Shown here piece after piece: positions 21,159-30,836 of a stretch of DNA of 64,000 nt. The translations under genes were made by a program, and so were the position numbers. Numbering within the stretch: position 1 is the stretch's first letter; each line of letters starts with the position of its first letter. Source of the DNA: Candidatus Cloacimonadota bacterium (GTDB taxonomy: Bacteria; Cloacimonadota; Cloacimonadia; Cloacimonadales; TCS61); contig JAUVLU010000001.1 in assembly GCA_030600585.1 (NCBI GenBank), positions 62,001 to 126,000 of the forward strand, read 5' to 3'. The notes beneath the pieces are model-generated. The model was not told the origin of the DNA. It did not search any database and worked only from the letters and a program-made list of their open reading frames with translations.

Positions 21159-22934
21159 ATGAACAGTTTTTTACCAACATTCTTGCAAGACCTTAAAGAA
21201 AGAGGTTGGAAACAACTTGATATTATTATCATTTCAGGTGATGCTTATATCGATCATCCCAGCTTTGGTCCTATCATCATTGCCAGATCTCTGGAAGCTG
21301 AAGGTTACAAAGTCGGCATAATTTCCCAACCTGATTGGAAAAGTGATAAAGACTTCAAGAAGCTAGGGCGTCCCAGATTATTTTTTGGAGTGTCTTCCGG
21401 GAATATGGATTCGATGATAAATCACTATACTGCACTTCGCAAGATTCGTTCGGAAGATGCATATTCACCCGGTGGGAAAAGTGGTTTGCGTCCGAATAGG
21501 GCTGCAATTGTCTATACCCAGAAAGTTAGATCGATCTACAAAGATACACCTGTTATTCTTGGTGGAGTTGAAGCCAGTATGCGCCGTCTGCCGCATTACG
21601 ATTACTGGAGCGATAAACTGTGCAATTCCATCCTCTTCGATTCCAGAGCAGATATACTTGTTTACGGAATGGGGGAAAGAACTATTAATACGATCGCCGA
21701 AAGAATAAATAACGATGAAGATATTAAGGCGATGAACAATATCCCCGGAACTGTGGTGATGGGAAAAGAGATTGAAAGTGCAGTTTCTTTACCGAAATTT
21801 TCATCTAATCTTTCTAAAGATAATTTCTTGAAAATGCATAAAATATTCTGGGATAGTTTCCGTGATAAAGTTCTCATTCAAAAATTCGGGAAGAGTTACC
21901 TCATTCACAATCCACCGGCAAAACCATTATCTACAAAAGAGCTTGATAAAGTTTATGATCTTGGTTTTATCCGTCAACCGCATCCTGATTATAAAGGAAA
22001 GAAAATACCTGCTTTTACTCAGATCAAGGATTCTGTAACAGCACATCGTGGTTGTTTTGGCGGTTGTCATTTTTGTGCAATTGGATCACATCAGGGCAAA
22101 ACGATCAGGTCGCGCAGTATTGGATCGATCATAAACGAAATTAGACACATTGCCGCAGATAAGAATTTTAAGGGTACGATCAGCGATATTGGCGGTCCTT
22201 CTGCAAATATGTATGGAATGAGCTGTAAACTGGGAATTAGTGAAACATGTAAAATAACTTCCTGCCTTTTCCCTGAGATATGTTCCCATTTGGATACTTC
22301 TCACCTTGAACAGAAAAAACTATTAAATGAAGTTCGAAAACTCCGGAAGATCAAACATTCATTTATTTCATCCGGTATCAGATTTGATCTTGCATTAAAA
22401 GATATTGATTATATAAAAACGGTTGCTAAATATCATACCAGCGGACTCCTAAAGCTTGCACCGGAACATATCAGCCCTGAAGTTTTACAATATATGAATA
22501 AACCTTCCATCACGCTTTATGAAAGATTCCACGATATCTACAGTTCATATTGCGATAAGATCGGCAAAAGGCAGTTTATCGTTCCATACATTATTGTAGG
22601 GCATCCGGGATCCAGTTTAAAAGAGACGATCAAACTGGCGACTTACTTAAAGAAAAATGGGATCAAATTGAAACAGGTCCAGCAATTTACACCAACTCCA
22701 ATGACGCAAAGTACAATGATGTATTATACAGGACTCGACATTGATGGAAAGAAGGTCAATATTCCAAAAGGCAGGGAGATCAGATTGCAGAAAGCGCTTG
22801 TTCAGTGGTTTGTACCGCAAAACAAAAAGCTGATCATTGAAGCTTTGAAGAATGCCGGCAGAAAAGACCTGATCGATTTCTTTTTGGATAATGAACAGAG
22901 AGCAATAACTAATAAACGTAAGAGAAAGAGATAA
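21159..22934 (+). CDS. YgiQ family radical SAM protein
   Basis: GDAYIDHPSFG, CFGGCHFCAIGSHQGKTIRSRS. Confidence 0.93.
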   Translation: MNSFLPTFLQDLKERGWKQLDIIIISGDAYIDHPSFGPIIIARSLEAEGYKVGIISQPDWKSDKDFKKLGRPRLFFGVSSGNMDSMINHYTALRKIRSEDAYSPGGKSGLRPNRAAIVYTQKVRSIYKDTPVILGGVEASMRRLPHYDYWSDKLCNSILFDSRADILVYGMGERTINTIAERINNDEDIKAMNNIPGTVVMGKEIESAVSLPKFSSNLSKDNFLKMHKIFWDSFRDKVLIQKFGKSYLIHNPPAKPLSTKELDKVYDLGFIRQPHPDYKGKKIPAFTQIKDSVTAHRGCFGGCHFCAIGSHQGKTIRSRSIGSIINEIRHIAADKNFKGTISDIGGPSANMYGMSCKLGISETCKITSCLFPEICSHLDTSHLEQKKLLNEVRKLRKIKHSFISSGIRFDLALKDIDYIKTVAKYHTSGLLKLAPEHISPEVLQYMNKPSITLYERFHDIYSSYCDKIGKRQFIVPYIIVGHPGSSLKETIKLATYLKKNGIKLKQVQQFTPTPMTQSTMMYYTGLDIDGKKVNIPKGREIRLQKALVQWFVPQNKKLIIEALKNAGRKDLIDFFLDNEQRAITNKRKRKR

Positions 22935-23140
22935 AGTAACGCAAACATTCAGCACTAGAAAATTCGGTGGATAAATATGTTTGCGAAAAAATCCTTGCAA
23001 AAAAAAATGCTTATATTTAAATGAATCGTGAATAAGAAATTGATACAAATTCTAATTTTTACAATAAATTATTACGGGAGTTGCTAAACTATATTGATAG
23101 CTTCATTATCTTTGCAAAAAATTAATAAGGGTGGTTTTTT

Positions 23141-24973
23141 ATGGCAAAGCGTATTACACTAATCGGAATGATGATCTTAGTATTAATAGGATTAAAGGCA
23201 ATAAATTCAAAACAACAAAAACACATTGAAAGAGCTCGTGATGGGCAGCACATTATTATCGCACCAGAAGAGTTCTTAACTCAAGCAAATCTATTAGCAG
23301 ATTTCTATTGGAATGAATTTCAAATTGCACGTACTGTAGTAGACCAGCAGGATATATTTGATCAAATGAGCGGAGGAGTAGAAGATCCGGAAGCGATTCG
23401 AGATTATCTCATTGAATTTTTCGATGACCCATCTATCTGGATGGATAGTTCTGTTCTTTTGATGGGAAGTGGTACTGAAGAATGGAATACTCCCAGTGAT
23501 AAAAACCGGATAGTTGTAATTGGATATACTGATGATGAATTTGTCATGCTGGATACAGATATTTACCCAGATGTCCCTATCGGTAGGTATCCTGCTCAGA
23601 ATATTGAACAATTAGAGCTTATTATCAATAGAAATATTCAGTATATCACAAATCCTACACTTGATTGGTGGAGAAATAAAATGCTCATCGTTGCAGATGA
23701 TGAACATAAAGCAGGAAATTTAGAGGGATTAACTCCCACAAGTGGCTTAAATCATACAGCTAGAGCTCAAGAATTAGCAGAGACGTTATCTGATGCAGTT
23801 TGGATAGATCGTGTAATAGGTATAGAATATGAAATGAATACAAATGGAAATAAACCAGAAGCTGCGCATGACGTAATTTATAATGTAAATGAAGGTAGAT
23901 TGATTTGGCACTATATTGGTCATGGAAACGAAGATGTACTAGGTGATGAGGACTATTTCAGAGCTTCTACTCAACTTCAATTATTACAAAATACCGATCA
24001 TCTTTCTCTATTCACTGCAGCTTCAAGTAGAGTTGGAAATTTTACTTCTTTGGAGTTTGATTGTATGGCAGAACAATTCCTTACCTATGAGGATGGTGGA
24101 GTAATTGCAGCTATTACACCAAGAGAATGCGCAAGTGGTAGTAGTAATTGTATTCTATTTCTAGCGTTTTTCCAGAATATTATAAATGATTATCAATATC
24201 TGGGTGCTGCTCTTCTTGATGCTAAAATAAATAGTGGAACATCAATTATTAATAGCAAGTTGTATAATATATTAGGTGATCCATTACTTTTTGTGAATCC
24301 TCCACAACGTGATGAGAATATTACAATTACTGGAAATCCTGAGATATTGTTTTATAATGATGATATTTCAATTTTCGGACAGCTTCCTTTCATTGATTAT
24401 TCTCAATGTGAATTTAAGGCATTTGAATCAGAATATGACTGTTTTTATACAAATACATTAAATGGAGCAACTTATGAAGTAGACTATACAAAATTTGGTG
24501 AGCCTTATTTTGAAGAAGAAATTACAATTGCTGGTGATTATTATGAAACATCATTCACTGTTACATCTGATATTCAAACCGGTGAAGAAGCTAGAATGAT
24601 TAGCTATGTTAATGGAGTAGAAGGTGATTTTGTTCAATATTTATACCCAATAACAATCTCAGATGGAACATCATCACCAGATTTACCGGAATTGCCACCC
24701 AGTTTAGTTGCTTCCAATTATCCCAACCCATTTAATCCAACGACTACAATTGCATATTCTCATCCAAATGATTGTAACATTGAACTTAAAGTTTATAACA
24801 ATAAAGGACAAATAGTAAAAATTTTAGTTAAGGAAGAGCAACTTGCAGGATTATATGAAACTGTTTGGAATGGTACGGATGAAAATAATCACCCAGTTGC
24901 TAGTGGAATATATTTCTATAGATTAGAAACTGAAAGCAAAACTGTAACAAAAAAAATGCTGTTGTTAAAATAG
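23141..24973 (+). CDS. C25 (gingipain-like) peptidase homologue with T9SS-type sorting domain
   Basis: HYIGHGNEDVLG, FTAASSRVGNF, DGGVIAAITPREC, NILGDPLLFVN; C-terminal NYPNPFNPTTTIAYS...KKMLLLK. Confidence 0.8.
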   Translation: MAKRITLIGMMILVLIGLKAINSKQQKHIERARDGQHIIIAPEEFLTQANLLADFYWNEFQIARTVVDQQDIFDQMSGGVEDPEAIRDYLIEFFDDPSIWMDSSVLLMGSGTEEWNTPSDKNRIVVIGYTDDEFVMLDTDIYPDVPIGRYPAQNIEQLELIINRNIQYITNPTLDWWRNKMLIVADDEHKAGNLEGLTPTSGLNHTARAQELAETLSDAVWIDRVIGIEYEMNTNGNKPEAAHDVIYNVNEGRLIWHYIGHGNEDVLGDEDYFRASTQLQLLQNTDHLSLFTAASSRVGNFTSLEFDCMAEQFLTYEDGGVIAAITPRECASGSSNCILFLAFFQNIINDYQYLGAALLDAKINSGTSIINSKLYNILGDPLLFVNPPQRDENITITGNPEILFYNDDISIFGQLPFIDYSQCEFKAFESEYDCFYTNTLNGATYEVDYTKFGEPYFEEEITIAGDYYETSFTVTSDIQTGEEARMISYVNGVEGDFVQYLYPITISDGTSSPDLPELPPSLVASNYPNPFNPTTTIAYSHPNDCNIELKVYNNKGQIVKILVKEEQLAGLYETVWNGTDENNHPVASGIYFYRLETESKTVTKKMLLLK

Positions 24974-24985
24974 TGACATATGTTC

Positions 24986-25058
24986 TTGTATCCAAGCTTC
25001 AGCTTGGATACAAATAATCAATGTGATGAGAAGGTTTCCAAGCTGGGGCTTGGAAACC
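24986..25058 (+). repeat. Two-hairpin interspersed repeat, copy A
   Basis: ttgtatccaagct-tc-agcttggatacaa and ggtttccaagc-tggg-gcttggaaacc; reverse complement of copy B at 42525..42597. Confidence 0.9.
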
Positions 25059-25334
25059 AGAATATTAAAACATCGTTGCTTTAAACGACATATTCTTTTC
25101 CAGTTGGCTTTGCGTTCCATAGGATAAAAGAAACTCCGCAAAAACAGTAAGACCTTTCCGAAATCTAACTTCTATGAAAATTCTATCGAAAGAGATTCAG
25201 AAAAGTTTGAACTGTTTTGTTCTTTCAAAAACAATTTTTATCTTGACCTTAAAAAAAAGATTAAATTATTCATATTATAGAAGTTATATTCAGATATAGA
25301 GTGTTCTAAATTTAGTTTAAGAAGGAGTTGAGCT

Positions 25335-26609
25335 ATGAATATTGGGATTATTATCGGACGGATAGGAGATATCGACGGTGTAGCTTTGGAAACTGAAAAG
25401 TGGATCAGGGTCCTAAAAAAGTTGGGGTATAAAATATTTATTCTTTCCGGTCAGTTCAAAAAAAGCATTGTTGGCAAGAAAAACGAAAGTATATGGCGTG
25501 CTCTTTCTTTCTTTTCGCCTGAATGTGAATGGGAACAGAACCGTGCCTTCTTCTTCCCTGAATTTGAACAACAGGAATTGATAGATCATCTTGTTGATAC
25601 TTCCAACGAAATTGCTGCACATATTTTCAAATGGATGTTAAAGAAAAAAATCGATGTGTTGCTAACAGAGAATAGCACTTCACTTCCTTGTCATCTTTCC
25701 ATGGGCATGGCTATTAAAAAAGTAGCGGAATTTGGATGCAAGCCGGTTGTATCACATAATCACGATTTCTACTGGGAACGGGGTAACAGGTATAAAACAC
25801 CGCATAAAAAAGTAAAAGAAATTGTAAAAACCACATTTCCTCTGAATTTGCCAAACATACATCATGCGGTTATAAATAGTTATTCTAGAGATGTTCTAAA
25901 AAAAAAATACAATATTGATGCAGTTGTAGTTCCAAACGTAATGGATTTTGATAAACCTTTTGCTCGTAAAAGTCAGTATAATCGTTCCATGCTTTCCGAA
26001 ATAGGATTGGAGAAAACAGATATCCCGCTATTTCAGGTTACCCGCATTGTGCGTAGAAAGGGAATTGAGACTGCTATCGAAATGGTTCATCGTTTGCAGG
26101 ATAAACGTATTAAATTGATCGTTACGGGTAGTGCTGCTGATGATTCCAGGAAAGGTTACTATAAAGAACTGTTGGAAACCATCAAAAAACGCAAGTTGGA
26201 TAAACAGGTTGTATTTGGTCATAGACATATCCTGAATGAACGTGGAAAAGGTTGGCGAGGCCGTAAAATATACAATCTTTCCGATGCTTACGCCAATGCA
26301 GTTGCCTGTACGTATTTCAGTACTTACGAAGGGTTTGGTAATGCATTTATGGAATGTGTACTGGCAAAGAAACCTGTCTTTGTGAATAATTACAAACCTG
26401 TTTTTTGGCCGGATATAGGAAGTAAGGGTTTTAAAACCGTGATGTTAGAAGATAACGTTCTTACCGATGATGCTTTGGTAAAAATGGAAAAAATCATCCA
26501 TAATACAGATTTGCAAAAAGAAATAGCAGAATATAATTACGAACTTGGCAGGAAATATTTCTCTTTTGCAATTCTACAAAATAAATTGGAAGAGCTTTTT
26601 CGATTTTAA
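25335..26609 (+). CDS. Glycosyltransferase, GT4-like
   Basis: FQVTRIVRRKGIETAIEMVHRL, STYEGFGNAFMECVLAKKPVFVN. Confidence 0.85.
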   Translation: MNIGIIIGRIGDIDGVALETEKWIRVLKKLGYKIFILSGQFKKSIVGKKNESIWRALSFFSPECEWEQNRAFFFPEFEQQELIDHLVDTSNEIAAHIFKWMLKKKIDVLLTENSTSLPCHLSMGMAIKKVAEFGCKPVVSHNHDFYWERGNRYKTPHKKVKEIVKTTFPLNLPNIHHAVINSYSRDVLKKKYNIDAVVVPNVMDFDKPFARKSQYNRSMLSEIGLEKTDIPLFQVTRIVRRKGIETAIEMVHRLQDKRIKLIVTGSAADDSRKGYYKELLETIKKRKLDKQVVFGHRHILNERGKGWRGRKIYNLSDAYANAVACTYFSTYEGFGNAFMECVLAKKPVFVNNYKPVFWPDIGSKGFKTVMLEDNVLTDDALVKMEKIIHNTDLQKEIAEYNYELGRKYFSFAILQNKLEELFRF

Positions 26610-26621
26610 GCTTATTTAACA

Positions 26622-28334
26622 ATGTTTGAAGATTTCAAAAATCTGAAGTTCACATCATGGTTTGAACTGAATGATTTTTTAGAAAACTTACAGAACAAAC
26701 AATTAATAAAAGATCGAAAGGAAAGCTATAAGGCTTTCCTGCAAAAGATTGAACATAGCGGAATTGTCTTCATTACTTTCGAATACGGTATCGATGGTGT
26801 CTCCACAGAAATTGCCAAATATATCACGATGTTTCACAAAATACTTCCCAAAGTTGATATTCATCTTATCGGTGGAGAATTTGACGAAAGATTTGATATG
26901 GCAATCAAAGAAAAATGTCAGCATTTTACAGTACAGGGAATGGCAGGATTCGCCAAATGGAAACTGTTCGACCTGTTTTTTCATACTAAACTGCAACGAG
27001 GTGAAAAACAGTATAACTATCTTTTAAATGAGTTCTGGGAAGATACACTATACTTGTTAATGCAGATAGGAACCTATATTGCTCAACATGGTATTAAATT
27101 GCTGTACGTAGTTAATACAAATTCCAATCCGGGTAATGTATCTCTTGCACTGGCTCTGGTTCTAATCTCATCGTATCTTGATGTACCGGTCATTTCCAAT
27201 AATCACGATTTCTATTGGGAAGCAGGGAAAAGTGAAGTAGATATAAAATATCAAGGTACTAAACATGGACCTCGAGATCATTTTTTTACTAACTCACACC
27301 TTCCAGAGATTTTCGCTATCATCGAAATGCTCTATCCATGGAAAGCGAAAAACTGGCTGGCAATGAATATTAATTATCAACAATCTGATCTACTGGTGAA
27401 AAAGTTCAATTACGATCCTGCTGCTATATGTGTTATTGGCACTGCTATCGATACACAGAAATTCAAATCACTTGACGATGAAGAAAAAAAAAGAAATATA
27501 TTCTTCCTGATTAAGCGGCTTATTGCCGGTAAGAAAAACAAATTACACTCGATTTCTATCGAGAAGGCAATTAAAAACAAAAAATTGCAGAAAACACCTT
27601 ATCCATTTGTTACCAGCTTAGAAGATAACATAAATTTTAACTTTTGTGCTAATAATCTGCTCATCTTGCAGCCAACCCGAATTATAGAAAGAAAGAGAAT
27701 CGAATTGGATTTTCTCTTGATAAGTGCATTATTAGAAAATTCCCGGTTTAATAACTGGATGAGAAGCGGTAAAATAGAGAACATCGTGCTGATGATTACC
27801 GGTCCCATTCTGAAGGGGCATGAGGGATATTTCACTTTTTTACTTAAGGAATTTCAAAGAATGCTTCTGGCAATAAAGCCTGAGTTCAGTTCCAAAATAT
27901 TTCTCTCATTTTTATTCAGTAAATTCGATAAGCCGGATTATATTAGAAAAGAGATAAAACCATTAAAAATACAAGATCTGTTCCAATTAGCATCACTGGT
28001 TACATTGCCCAGTAAAACTGAGGGGAGGGGGCTGCCCATTATAGAAGCTTGTGCCTGTGAAACTCCCATAATTACCAACAGGTATTATCCTGAAAGCATT
28101 TATGCATGGCTGGTGGGAGAACACTTATCCTCAAAATTCAGATTGTATCCTATTGAATTTGAGGACAGGTTGGATACAAGAGTTATTGACGAGGTTGTGG
28201 AACATTTGGCAAAATGTAGGAAATGGCAATTGCGACATAACAGACTGATCATTAAGAAAAGATACAGTTTTCCGTTATTACAAAACGACATGGAAGCTGC
28301 TTTGCAGAAATTATACCAACAACTGCAAGGATGA
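26622..28334 (+). CDS. Glycosyltransferase, GT4-like
   Basis: LQPTRIIERKRIELDFLLI, LPSKTEGRGLPIIEACACETPIITN; shares NNHDFYWE with the preceding GT. Confidence 0.8.
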   Translation: MFEDFKNLKFTSWFELNDFLENLQNKQLIKDRKESYKAFLQKIEHSGIVFITFEYGIDGVSTEIAKYITMFHKILPKVDIHLIGGEFDERFDMAIKEKCQHFTVQGMAGFAKWKLFDLFFHTKLQRGEKQYNYLLNEFWEDTLYLLMQIGTYIAQHGIKLLYVVNTNSNPGNVSLALALVLISSYLDVPVISNNHDFYWEAGKSEVDIKYQGTKHGPRDHFFTNSHLPEIFAIIEMLYPWKAKNWLAMNINYQQSDLLVKKFNYDPAAICVIGTAIDTQKFKSLDDEEKKRNIFFLIKRLIAGKKNKLHSISIEKAIKNKKLQKTPYPFVTSLEDNINFNFCANNLLILQPTRIIERKRIELDFLLISALLENSRFNNWMRSGKIENIVLMITGPILKGHEGYFTFLLKEFQRMLLAIKPEFSSKIFLSFLFSKFDKPDYIRKEIKPLKIQDLFQLASLVTLPSKTEGRGLPIIEACACETPIITNRYYPESIYAWLVGEHLSSKFRLYPIEFEDRLDTRVIDEVVEHLAKCRKWQLRHNRLIIKKRYSFPLLQNDMEAALQKLYQQLQG

Positions 28335-28435
28335 TAGCAGCAAGTATGTATCCGGTGGGTGTGTATTTTTATTAGTTTATTATAACATTCATGGTTACAA
28401 GTAGGGTCAATTTCTCGAATTTACCGATAAACTCG

Positions 28436-29060
28436 TTCGCAAGTTGAACTTGCGAATGCAATTGTGTTGATAAGTTCAACTTATCAACAAGAAAATATGA
28501 AAAGATTTTCAGACGATTAAGGATAAGCGTCCCTAATTTTTTTTGTTCCCCTTCGTAAGGGGAATGCAAGGGGTTCTTATGCTTCACAAAACCGTCATCC
28601 TGACGTTTAGCAGCAAACCACGTCTCGAGCAAGGTTACCGTAAATCAGCAATAAACATTTTAGCCCTTCAGTGTAAACTGAGGGGCTTTTTTTGTACCAC
28701 GTTCATCCTGAACGTGTTTAAACGATCGGAACGATCGTTTTACTTCTTTCGCTCACTCTCTTTCAACTTAGCACAAGATCATTCTGACTTGTGCCAAGTT
28801 TCTGATAGTTCTCGTTCCCAAAGCTTTAGGACGTTAAATGCGAAGCATATTTAACCGTTCCCTCTTGTACTCTCGTTCCCAAAGCTCTCTTTGGGAACGC
28901 AATTTGGTAACCAGAATATTAACTATGAGAGTGATGGGCATGTTGTCATTCTCGACCAGATCAGGGATCTGTAAGATCCCCAGTCAAGCTGAGGATAACA
29001 TAAAAACAATAATTCAACACGAGTTTTCTTTAAGCCCCTCTCTTGGTTTGAAGAGAGGGG
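28436..29060. repeat. Intergenic cluster of near-perfect hairpins
   Basis: Palindromes at 28436..28456, 28465..28489, 28662..28687, 28698..28716, 28720..28740, 28765..28800, 28874..28899, 29035..29060. Confidence 0.8.
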
Positions 29061-29142
29061 TTTGGGGTGAGTTCAAAAATAACTTGCCTATAATTTCTTT
29101 AAAATAAACTTAACACAAAAATAAATCACTGGAGGCTTAGTA

Positions 29143-30222
29143 ATGAGAGTTCACAATTTTAGTGCAGGACCGGCAGTTTTACCGGAAGAAGTATTAAAAG
29201 ATATTCAAAAAAATTTAGTAGATTACAAAGGTAATGGATTATCAGTTTTAGAGATGAGTCATCGTTCGGCACAATATATGGAAATAATCGAAGGTGCACG
29301 TGCCAGATTATTAAAGATCATGGGCTTAGGTGATGATTATGAAGCTTTATTTCTTCAAGGTGGAGCAAGCACACAATTCTTTATGATCCCGCTTAATTTT
29401 TGTGATGATGATAAAGTAGCTAACTATATTGATACAGGTGCTTGGAGTACAAAAGCAATTAAGGAAGTTAAAATATTAGGTAAGAAATTGCATATTGCTG
29501 CCACATCCGAAGATAAAGAATTCACTTATATTCCCAAGAAATGGAAATTGTCTGAAAATGTTGCCTATCTTCACATAACAACTAATAACACAATTCGTGG
29601 AACAGAATGGAAGATAAATCCCGATGTCCCTGCTGATGTTCTATTGATTGCAGATATGTCTTCGAACTTTCTTAGCAAACCACTTGATTTCAGTAAATAT
29701 GATATGATCTATGGTGGAGCTCAGAAAAATATTGGACCGGCTGGTGCTACATTTGTGGTTCTTAAAAAATCTATGCTGGAAAAGATCAATCCCAACCTTC
29801 CTTCAATGATGAACTACAATACTCACGTAAGTAAAGATTCCATGTTCAATACACCACCAACATTTTCTATCTATGTAATTGGCGAGATTCTGAAATGGAT
29901 CGAGGGTAATGGCGGCTTAGAAGGTATGCAGAAGATCAATGAAGAAAAAGCTGCTTATATTTATGATGTTATAGACAATTCAGATTTCTACACCGGAACT
30001 GTTGTAAAGGAAGATCGCTCTTTAATGAATATTCCATTCCGCTTACCAACTGAAGATCTGGAAAAGAAATTTGTAGCAGAAGCTGCCGCAAATAATATGT
30101 TTAATCTTAAGGGACATAGAAGTGTAGGCGGCTGCAGAGCTTCCGTTTATAATTCTCTTCCAATGGATTCAGCAAAAGCTCTTTCTCAATTTATGCTCGA
30201 TTTCGAGAAAGCGAATAAATAG
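29143..30222 (+). CDS. serC: Phosphoserine aminotransferase
   Basis: NFSAGPAVLPEEVL, YGGAQKNIGPAG, GHRSVGGCRASVYNSLP. Confidence 0.95.
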   Translation: MRVHNFSAGPAVLPEEVLKDIQKNLVDYKGNGLSVLEMSHRSAQYMEIIEGARARLLKIMGLGDDYEALFLQGGASTQFFMIPLNFCDDDKVANYIDTGAWSTKAIKEVKILGKKLHIAATSEDKEFTYIPKKWKLSENVAYLHITTNNTIRGTEWKINPDVPADVLLIADMSSNFLSKPLDFSKYDMIYGGAQKNIGPAGATFVVLKKSMLEKINPNLPSMMNYNTHVSKDSMFNTPPTFSIYVIGEILKWIEGNGGLEGMQKINEEKAAYIYDVIDNSDFYTGTVVKEDRSLMNIPFRLPTEDLEKKFVAEAAANNMFNLKGHRSVGGCRASVYNSLPMDSAKALSQFMLDFEKANK

Positions 30223-30240
30223 TACAAAAATTATATCTTA

Positions 30241-30281
30241 TGCGGGTTTTCCAATAATTAACGGGAATCCCGCATTTATTT
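30241..30281 (+). terminator. Terminator-like hairpin abutting the next start codon
   Basis: tgcggg...cccgca then tttattt, directly followed by ATG 30282. Confidence 0.55.
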
Positions 30282-30836
30282 ATGAAAGAAACAAAAATTC
30301 AGGTAGAACAACATACGATAGATCTTTCTGATCTCAGATTGATCCATCTTGCTTTTTTCACAGCATTTGCCATTGCCATTTATGTGGTAGAAAGCTTCAT
30401 TCCAAAACCTTTCCCATTTATGAAGCTTGGACTGGCAAATATCGTTGTTTTATTATTGCTGGTTTCCGGTAATGTGCGATATGCACTTATTGTAATAATT
30501 GGAAAGACGGTTGCAGGCGGATTTTTTACCGGCTTATTCCTTAGCCCGACAACACTTCTTTCTATCAGCGGCAGTCTTTGTTCGCTCTGTGTGATGACGC
30601 TATTCATAAAAAGTAAAATCCGTTTCAGCATGATCGGAATAAGCATTTTGGGAGCGGTAACACACAATTTTGCTCAAATAGCGGTTGTCCGTTTGATACT
30701 CATAAAAGAAAATACAATATTTTATTTGACGCCGCTTCTAATTATTATGGGAATAGTTACTGGAATTATAATAGGTTATATAGCTAAAATGTTTTTGGAT
30801 AGGATAAATGGAGATTATGAAAAAAGAAGTAATTAA
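30282..30836 (+). CDS. Gx transporter family / heptaprenyl diphosphate synthase component I-like membrane protein
   Basis: PFPFMKLGLANIVVLLLL...GKTVAGGFFTG...LSISGSLCSL. Confidence 0.8.
   Translation: MKETKIQVEQHTIDLSDLRLIHLAFFTAFAIAIYVVESFIPKPFPFMKLGLANIVVLLLLVSGNVRYALIVIIGKTVAGGFFTGLFLSPTTLLSISGSLCSLCVMTLFIKSKIRFSMIGISILGAVTHNFAQIAVVRLILIKENTIFYLTPLLIIMGIVTGIIIGYIAKMFLDRINGDYEKRSN

Noticed and set aside
24986-25058. CRISPR array
   Set aside because: Only two different palindromes with no regular repeat-spacer pattern; no cas genes in the window.
28543-29107. Short ORFs 28543..28854 and 28838..29107
   Set aside because: They run through palindromic intergenic DNA; translations are hairpin-derived.
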